Of a stretch of DNA of 64,000 bases, positions 59,621 through 64,000 are shown piece after piece (position 1 is the stretch's first letter; every line of letters starts with the position of its first letter). Below the pieces are notes generated by a model. That model was not told the DNA's origin. It saw nothing but the letters and a program-made list of their open reading frames with translations, and searched no databases. The translations under genes and the position numbers were made by a program. Source of the stretch: Tardiphaga sp052076105 (GTDB lineage: Bacteria > Pseudomonadota > Alphaproteobacteria > Rhizobiales > Xanthobacteraceae); the NCBI RefSeq assembly GCF_052076105.1, contig NZ_CP197245.1, positions 5,828,001 to 5,892,000 on the forward strand. The letters are read 5' to 3'.

Positions 59621-60121
59621 ATGAAACGCAAACCTTCCACCGAGGCGACAGCCGCCTGGATCCGCTTGATGCGAATCCAGAGCAGGGTGCTGGATGCCGT
59701 CGAGCAGGACCTCAAGCGCGCCGGCTTTCCGCCGCTCGCATGGTACGACGCGCTGGCCGAGCTGTCGCGCTCGCCGACCGGCGAGATGCGCCCGGTCGAG
59801 CTCGAAAAGCAGATGCTGATACCGCAATATTCGACGTCGCGGCTGATCGATCGCTTGGTCGATGAGGGCCTGGCCGCGCGCCGCGAATGCAAGATGGACA
59901 AACGCGGCCTGTTCGTCGAGATCACGGCTGCTGGGCGCGAGTTGCACAAGAAGATGGGCTGCGCCTATTCAACGGCGATCGAGAAACATGTCGGCTCGAA
60001 ATTGTCCGACGCAGATGCAGCAAAATTGTGCGGCCTGCTCGACCGGCTCGGCTGCGCGTGCCAAGAAGCGGCACAGACAGTGACATCGCCGGCCGCCAGA
60101 GACGCCGCGCCGGCGCGATGA
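59621..60121 (+). CDS. MarR-family transcriptional regulator
   Basis: A 166-residue winged-helix repressor (WIRLMRIQSRVLDAVEQDLKRAGFPPLAWYDALAELSRSP, LEKQMLIPQYSTSRLIDRLVDEGLAARRECKMDKRGLFVEITAAGREL). The wing motif D-K-R-G is clear. Three cysteines near the C-terminus (CGLLDRLGCACQEA) could allow redox sensing. Divergent from gst. Confidence 0.88.
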   Translation: MKRKPSTEATAAWIRLMRIQSRVLDAVEQDLKRAGFPPLAWYDALAELSRSPTGEMRPVELEKQMLIPQYSTSRLIDRLVDEGLAARRECKMDKRGLFVEITAAGRELHKKMGCAYSTAIEKHVGSKLSDADAAKLCGLLDRLGCACQEAAQTVTSPAARDAAPAR

Positions 60122-60217
60122 ACCTTAAATTTTTGCCTGCGTTCGCGACCCGTACGGGCCGCGGGCGTTCCCGACACCGCGCGCGACAGATTGCAGCGCC
60201 TTTCATTCGGAATTTTC

Positions 60218-61588
60218 ATGGCGCGTGACCAAATCGATATGACGCCGCTGCAGTCGCGCGACGAACTCGTGGCGTGGCTGGCGGCGGGCGTGAAGCCGCC
60301 ATCGGAATTCCGCATCGGCACCGAACACGAGAAGACGCCGTTCACGCTAGTCGGTCACAATCCCGTGCCTTACGAAGGCCCGCGCGGCATCGGCGCGGTG
60401 CTCGACGGCATGAAGCACCTGCTCGGCTGGGAGCCGATCATGGAAGCCGGCAATATCATCGGCCTTTATGACGTCACAGGCGGCGGTGCGATCTCGCTGG
60501 AGCCCGGCGGCCAGTTCGAATTGTCCGGCGCGCCGGTCGAGACAATTCATCAGACGCAGTCCGAATTGATGGCGCATCTGGCGCAGGTGCGTGAAGTGGC
60601 GACGCCGCTCGGCATCGGATTTCTGGGCCTCGGTCTCACGCCGTCCTGGTCGCGTGCGCAGATCCCGGTGATGCCCAAGGGCCGCTACAAGATCATGACC
60701 AACTACATGCCCAAGGTCGGCCAATACGGTCTGGACATGATGTACCGGACCTGCACGGTGCAGACCAATCTCGACTTCTCCTCGGAAGTCGACATGGTCA
60801 AGAAGCTGCGCGTTTCCGTTGCGCTGCAGCCGATCGCGACTGCCTTGTTCGCCAATTCGCCGTTCACCGAAGGCAAGCCGAACGGCTTCCTGTCGTTCCG
60901 GTCCGAAGTCTGGCGCGACACGGATAATGCGCGCTCTGGCATGATCCCGTGGGCATTCGAAGACGGCATGGGCTTCGAGCGCTGGGTCGATTACGCGCTC
61001 GATGTTCCCATGTATTTCGTCAAGCGCGGCGACACTTACATCGACGTGTCCGGTTCGTCGTTCCGCGATTTCTTCGCGGGCAAGAACGAAAAGATACCCG
61101 GCGAGCGACCCACTCTCTCGGACTGGGCCAATCATCTCTCGACGATTTTCCCGGAAGTCCGCCTGAAGCGCTATCTTGAGATGCGCGGCGCCGATGGCGT
61201 GCCGTCGGATCGTTTGCCGGCGCTGTCAGCGTTCTGGGTCGGGCTGCTTTACGACAACGGCGCTCTCGATGCTACCTGGGACATCGTCAAGCACTGGACC
61301 GCTGGGGAGCGCCAGGCGCTGCGCGACGACGTGCCGAAGCTGGGCTTCAAGGCGAAGATCAAGGATCGCTATCTGTTCGAGATCGCCAAGGAGTGCCTGT
61401 TGCTCGCCCATGGCGGTCTGCGCCGGCGCGGCAAACTCGACGCCCACGGGCGTGATGAGTCCCATCATCTGGATGCGCTCGATCAGATCCTGGATTCCGG
61501 CAAGACCCCGGCCGAGCAGATGCTCGACAGGTTCCACGGCGCCTGGGGCGGCTCCGTGGCGCCGGCCTACAAGGAATACTGCTTCTAG
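60218..61588 (+). CDS. gshA: Glutamate-cysteine ligase (plant/alphaproteobacterial type)
   Basis: A 456-residue GCS2-type enzyme making gamma-glutamylcysteine, the first step in glutathione synthesis. Conserved segments are IGTEHEKTPF, ISLEPGGQFELSGAP, GRYKIMTNYMPKVGQYGLDMMYRTCTVQTNLDF and RGDTYIDVSGSSFRDF. The ATG at 60218 starts the conserved region. Its neighbourhood with gst/MarR fits thiol metabolism. Confidence 0.92.
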   Translation: MARDQIDMTPLQSRDELVAWLAAGVKPPSEFRIGTEHEKTPFTLVGHNPVPYEGPRGIGAVLDGMKHLLGWEPIMEAGNIIGLYDVTGGGAISLEPGGQFELSGAPVETIHQTQSELMAHLAQVREVATPLGIGFLGLGLTPSWSRAQIPVMPKGRYKIMTNYMPKVGQYGLDMMYRTCTVQTNLDFSSEVDMVKKLRVSVALQPIATALFANSPFTEGKPNGFLSFRSEVWRDTDNARSGMIPWAFEDGMGFERWVDYALDVPMYFVKRGDTYIDVSGSSFRDFFAGKNEKIPGERPTLSDWANHLSTIFPEVRLKRYLEMRGADGVPSDRLPALSAFWVGLLYDNGALDATWDIVKHWTAGERQALRDDVPKLGFKAKIKDRYLFEIAKECLLLAHGGLRRRGKLDAHGRDESHHLDALDQILDSGKTPAEQMLDRFHGAWGGSVAPAYKEYCF

Positions 61589-61695
61589 ATCAGCGGCTTG
61601 GCGAAGCTGAAAATCCGTTCATCGGCGGTACAGGTGACCGGCGTTCCAATGGCGTTCCTCTTTACGCCGTTGCAAACCGCTGAAAGTCATCCTGC

Positions 61696-62253
61696 ATGTC
61701 GAGGAACCTGTTCAGAGCGTGTCTGACAGCCTTTGCCATGCTGTTGCTGGCGGCCGTTGCACCTGCCCAGGCGCAAACCAATTTCGATCGTCCTGGCGGT
61801 GACTATTCGCGCTCGGTCTCGTTGTCCGGCGATCCCGCCGAATGCGCGCTGATCTGCGAGCGCGACAAGAAGTGCCGCGCCTGGAGCTTCAACTATCCGA
61901 GCGACAATTCCGAAAATGCAGTGTGTTGGCTGAAGGACAAGGTCCCGCCGCGGATCGAGAGCTATTGCTGCGTCTCGGGCGTGCGTGGTGCCGGCGTCAT
62001 CGAGCCCCGCACGGGTCCGGTGGAAACCTCGACCGATCGTTTTGGCGGGGACTATCGTTCGTTCGAGATCAAGAATGACGACAAGGCCGAGCGCGGCGAC
62101 GCCTGCCGTGACGCCTGCAAGGATGACAACAAATGTCGCGCCTGGACCTTTGCGCGGCCCGGCTATGCCGGCAAGAATGCGCGCTGCTTCCTGAAGAACG
62201 ACATCAAGCCGCCGCGGCGGAAACCGGGTTTTATCTCGGGCGTTGTGAGGTAG
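61696..62253 (+). CDS. Secreted protein with two PAN/apple domains
   Basis: 185 residues: a signal peptide (FAMLLLAAVAPAQAQ), then two PAN-type units. Each has the C-x3-C...C-x-A-W motif: CALICERDKKCRAWSFNYPS with CWLKD in the first and CRDACKDDNKCRAWTFARPG with CFLKND in the second. PAN domains mediate protein or carbohydrate binding in secreted or surface proteins. Function unknown; no protease domain attached. Confidence 0.85.
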   Translation: MSRNLFRACLTAFAMLLLAAVAPAQAQTNFDRPGGDYSRSVSLSGDPAECALICERDKKCRAWSFNYPSDNSENAVCWLKDKVPPRIESYCCVSGVRGAGVIEPRTGPVETSTDRFGGDYRSFEIKNDDKAERGDACRDACKDDNKCRAWTFARPGYAGKNARCFLKNDIKPPRRKPGFISGVVR

Positions 62254-62280
62254 CATTCCAGCAACGAAGGGAGTTGAGCC

Positions 62281-62640
62281 ATGACGCGTCTCCTGCCCGT
62301 AGTGACAGTCGCTGGATTGCTGATTGCTGGCACGACGGTCGCCGCTGTCGCTCATCACGGCTGGGGCAGCTATGACGCTGCCAATCCGGTCACCGTGAAC
62401 GGTCCTGTCGAAAGCAGCAAATTCGAGAACCCGCACGCGACGATCGTGATCAAGGGGGCCGATAAGGCCTGGACCGTCACTCTTGCACCGACCTCCCGCA
62501 TGACGTCGCGTGGGGCATCTGCCGATATCGTGGCTGTCGGCAAGATGGTCTCGGCCTTCGGCTATCCATCCACCGTCGAGAAGGACGAGATGCGCGCCGA
62601 ACGCATCACCGTGGACGGCAAGACCTACGAACTGCGTTAG
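62281..62640 (+). CDS. DUF6152 family exported protein
   Basis: 119 residues with a signal peptide ending near VAAVAHHG and a compact beta domain (HHGWGSYDAANPVTVNGPVESSKFENPHATIVI ... VSAFGYPSTVEKDEMRAERITVDGKTYELR), characteristic of DUF6152. The His-His-Gly after cleavage could bind metal. It is paired with the following membrane protein (10-nt gap), a common arrangement. Confidence 0.82.
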   Translation: MTRLLPVVTVAGLLIAGTTVAAVAHHGWGSYDAANPVTVNGPVESSKFENPHATIVIKGADKAWTVTLAPTSRMTSRGASADIVAVGKMVSAFGYPSTVEKDEMRAERITVDGKTYELR

Positions 62641-62650
62641 CGAGCGGCTG

Positions 62651-63142
62651 ATGACCGAGGGCGCGCCGGCAATCTTCATGGCGATGGAGGCGTCCGCCAT
62701 TGGCGCTGCGATCCGGCAATCGCGCTGGCTCTATATGTCCGCCAATATCGGCCACATCGTCGCGCTGATGTGCTTCGCCGGTGCCATTGCGGTGATGGAT
62801 GTCCGGCTCGCGGGTGGATTGGCTGCAACGGCGCCCGGTCCGCTGCTGCGCAGGGCGCGCTGGTTCGCGATTGCCGGATTTCTCGGCCTCGTCCTTACAG
62901 GCGCGACACTTTTTACGGCTGAAGCGAGCCATGTCGTGCTGAATCGCGTGTTTCAGATCAAGGCGGCTTTGATCGCGCTGGGCTTGCTTAATGTCGTCTG
63001 GGTCGAGGCGATGATCATGCCGAAGATCGCGGCGCTGCCGCCGCTGTCACCGATGCCTGCAGGCGCGCGGCAAGGCGCGCTGGCATCGATGGCCATCTGG
63101 TTCGCGGTCGCCATATGCGGCCGCGCCATTGCTTACTTCTGA
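62651..63142 (+). CDS. DUF6644-like small membrane protein
   Basis: 163 residues with four predicted helices (WLYMSANIGHIVALMCFAGAIAVMDVRL, FAIAGFLGLVLTGATLFTAEA, VFQIKAALIALGLLNVVWVEA, ASMAIWFAVAICGRAIAYF). It contains conserved histidines (ANIGHIV, ASHVVLNR) that could be haem or metal ligands, as in cytochrome-b-like small membrane proteins. The DUF6644 label is from memory of the DUF6152 pairing. Start ATG 62651. Confidence 0.7.
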   Translation: MTEGAPAIFMAMEASAIGAAIRQSRWLYMSANIGHIVALMCFAGAIAVMDVRLAGGLAATAPGPLLRRARWFAIAGFLGLVLTGATLFTAEASHVVLNRVFQIKAALIALGLLNVVWVEAMIMPKIAALPPLSPMPAGARQGALASMAIWFAVAICGRAIAYF

Positions 63143-63158
63143 GCTGCTGTCGCGGTGC

Positions 63159-63935
63159 TCAATGCACCCCGGTGAAGAACCGCGCCATGCGGAAGCCAGA
63201 CAGCCAGTTGGTGACCGGCTGGTTGCGCACGCCGAGATCCCATGAACCGACGATGGCATCGACGCGGCCGACGAGATTATCCATCGGCAGCAGGCCGACG
63301 CCGCCCTGGCTGACCGGCACGCGGCTATCGGCGGAGTTGTCGCGGTTATCGCCCATCACGAATAGATGGTCCGGCGGCACCGTGACCTCCGGTGTGTTGT
63401 CGAGGCGGCCATTGTCACGCAGCTTGAAGATCGGATGCGACACGCCGCCGGGCAGGGTTTCGACATAACGCTGCGCCGGTTCGGAGCCACCGCTATCGTC
63501 TTCCGCGGCACCGATGCCGTCGGCCTTCACCGAAGTCGCGGCGCCATTGAGCCAGACCTGACCACCGCGCAGTTCGACGCGGTCGCCAGGCAGGCCGATC
63601 ACACGCTTGACCCAGACCTGGGAGCGGTCGCCGGGCCAGCGAAACACCACGACGTCGCCGCGCTTTGGCGTGGTCGCGAAGACGCGGCCGGTTTCGGGAA
63701 ACGAGACATGGATCGGTAGCGAAGCTGTCGAATAGCCGTAGGGAAACTTGGTTGCGAGCAGCGCGTCGCCGATCAGCAGTGTCGGCTCCATCGAGGCGGA
63801 CGGCACATAGAACGGTTCGGCGAGGGCGCCCTTGGCGACGAATACGATGCCGACGATGGCGGCGATCTGCGCCAGCTGACCGGACCAGCGCCTTGCCGTC
63901 GATGCGACCGATGTGGTTTCGGTATCCGTACTCAC
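63159..63935 (-). CDS. lepB: Signal peptidase I
   Basis: A 258-residue type I signal peptidase. One N-terminal membrane segment (IAAIVGIVFVAKGALAE) precedes the catalytic Ser S48 in VPSASMEPTL and the general base K110 in VWVKRVIGLPGD, with the family boxes GDNRDNSADSR and FVMGDN. Starts at GTG 63935, which overlaps the stop of the gene upstream. Paralogous copies are frequent in this group. Confidence 0.92.
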   Translation of the reverse strand: MSTDTETTSVASTARRWSGQLAQIAAIVGIVFVAKGALAEPFYVPSASMEPTLLIGDALLATKFPYGYSTASLPIHVSFPETGRVFATTPKRGDVVVFRWPGDRSQVWVKRVIGLPGDRVELRGGQVWLNGAATSVKADGIGAAEDDSGGSEPAQRYVETLPGGVSHPIFKLRDNGRLDNTPEVTVPPDHLFVMGDNRDNSADSRVPVSQGGVGLLPMDNLVGRVDAIVGSWDLGVRNQPVTNWLSGFRMARFFTGVH

Positions 63936-64000
63936 TGGCCCGTTCCTCCGATAGTCACCTTATCCATCCGCAGCGTCGGCTGGCCGACGCCGACCGGCAC
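63932..64000 (-). CDS. 3' end of an unidentified gene (partial)
   Basis: The minus-strand frame runs in from beyond the window and ends VPVGVGQPTLRMDKVTIGGTGQ-stop. Its TGA overlaps the GTG start of lepB (GTGA), so it is co-transcribed upstream of lepB. Too little is visible to name it. Confidence 0.6.
   Translation of the reverse strand: MPVGVGQPTLRMDKVTIGGTGQ

Noticed and set aside
1..64000. CRISPR arrays, intact transposases, integrase, rRNA
   Set aside because: None seen on reading either strand; the integrase expected for the island is probably beyond position 1.

Overview
The window looks like a chromosome segment from an alphaproteobacterium of the Bradyrhizobium/Rhodopseudomonas/Tardiphaga/Afipia group (Nitrobacteraceae). 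The evidence is the high GC content, the intergenic palindromic repeats typical of that group (18698-18797, 37516-37567, 55120-55245), a class I lysyl-tRNA synthetase, a PodJ-like polar protein, RopB/Omp25-like barrels and putative GGAAC-N16-xGTT (EcfG-type) promoters. The genus cannot be fixed from the sequence alone.

Positions 1 to about 15197 look like the right-hand part of a genomic island. It ends at a 47-bp 3' fragment of tRNA-Gly(CCC) (15151-15197), the kind of duplication left by an integrase using a tRNA gene. The island carries stress genes: a DUF892 ferritin-like protein, a PAP2 phosphatase, two tandem DUF3147-like membrane proteins, an isochorismatase-type hydrolase, a DUF4142 protein, a second-copy style groES-groEL pair, two small heat-shock proteins (the first behind a ROSE-like leader) and an HtrA/DegP protease. 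It also holds debris: a ParB-type gene start, a DUF6894 gene without a normal start codon, a truncated DUF1857 gene, and an autotransporter barrel end joined to an AraC tail. A LysR/NmrA pair is intact. Next to the tRNA fragment lies a replication module: a protein with an N-terminal winged helix and a DnaA domain-I-like C-terminus, with iteron-like repeats and an AT-rich stretch inside its own gene, laid out like lambda O/ori.

From about 15.2 kb on the content is ordinary core chromosome: CorA, a flavoprotein dehydrogenase, SCO1, a GspE-N/GT2 fusion, a periplasmic binding protein, lysS, an S24 repressor-like protein, DUF952-pyrD, MATE, DUF6460, the ligase-associated exonuclease and ATP-dependent ligase, a TPR-methyltransferase, two tandem double-barrel outer-membrane proteins, a LivK-type binding protein, then the ligase-associated helicase and PdeM. 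The four-gene ligase-associated repair set is thus split into two loci about 6 kb apart. The helicase carries a translated palindromic repeat.

The last 23 kb holds an AllA-like protein, LysR/EamA/MBL genes, an Nramp transporter, TIGR02186-TauE, a ClpP-fold protein, the PodJ-like protein, a TetR/NTF2 pair, a fatty-acid beta-oxidation operon (acyl-CoA dehydrogenase, thiolase, FadJ-type fusion), a GST/MarR divergent pair, gshA, a double PAN-domain protein, DUF6152 and a partner membrane protein, and signal peptidase I. No CRISPR array, complete tRNA, rRNA or intact transposase was seen.
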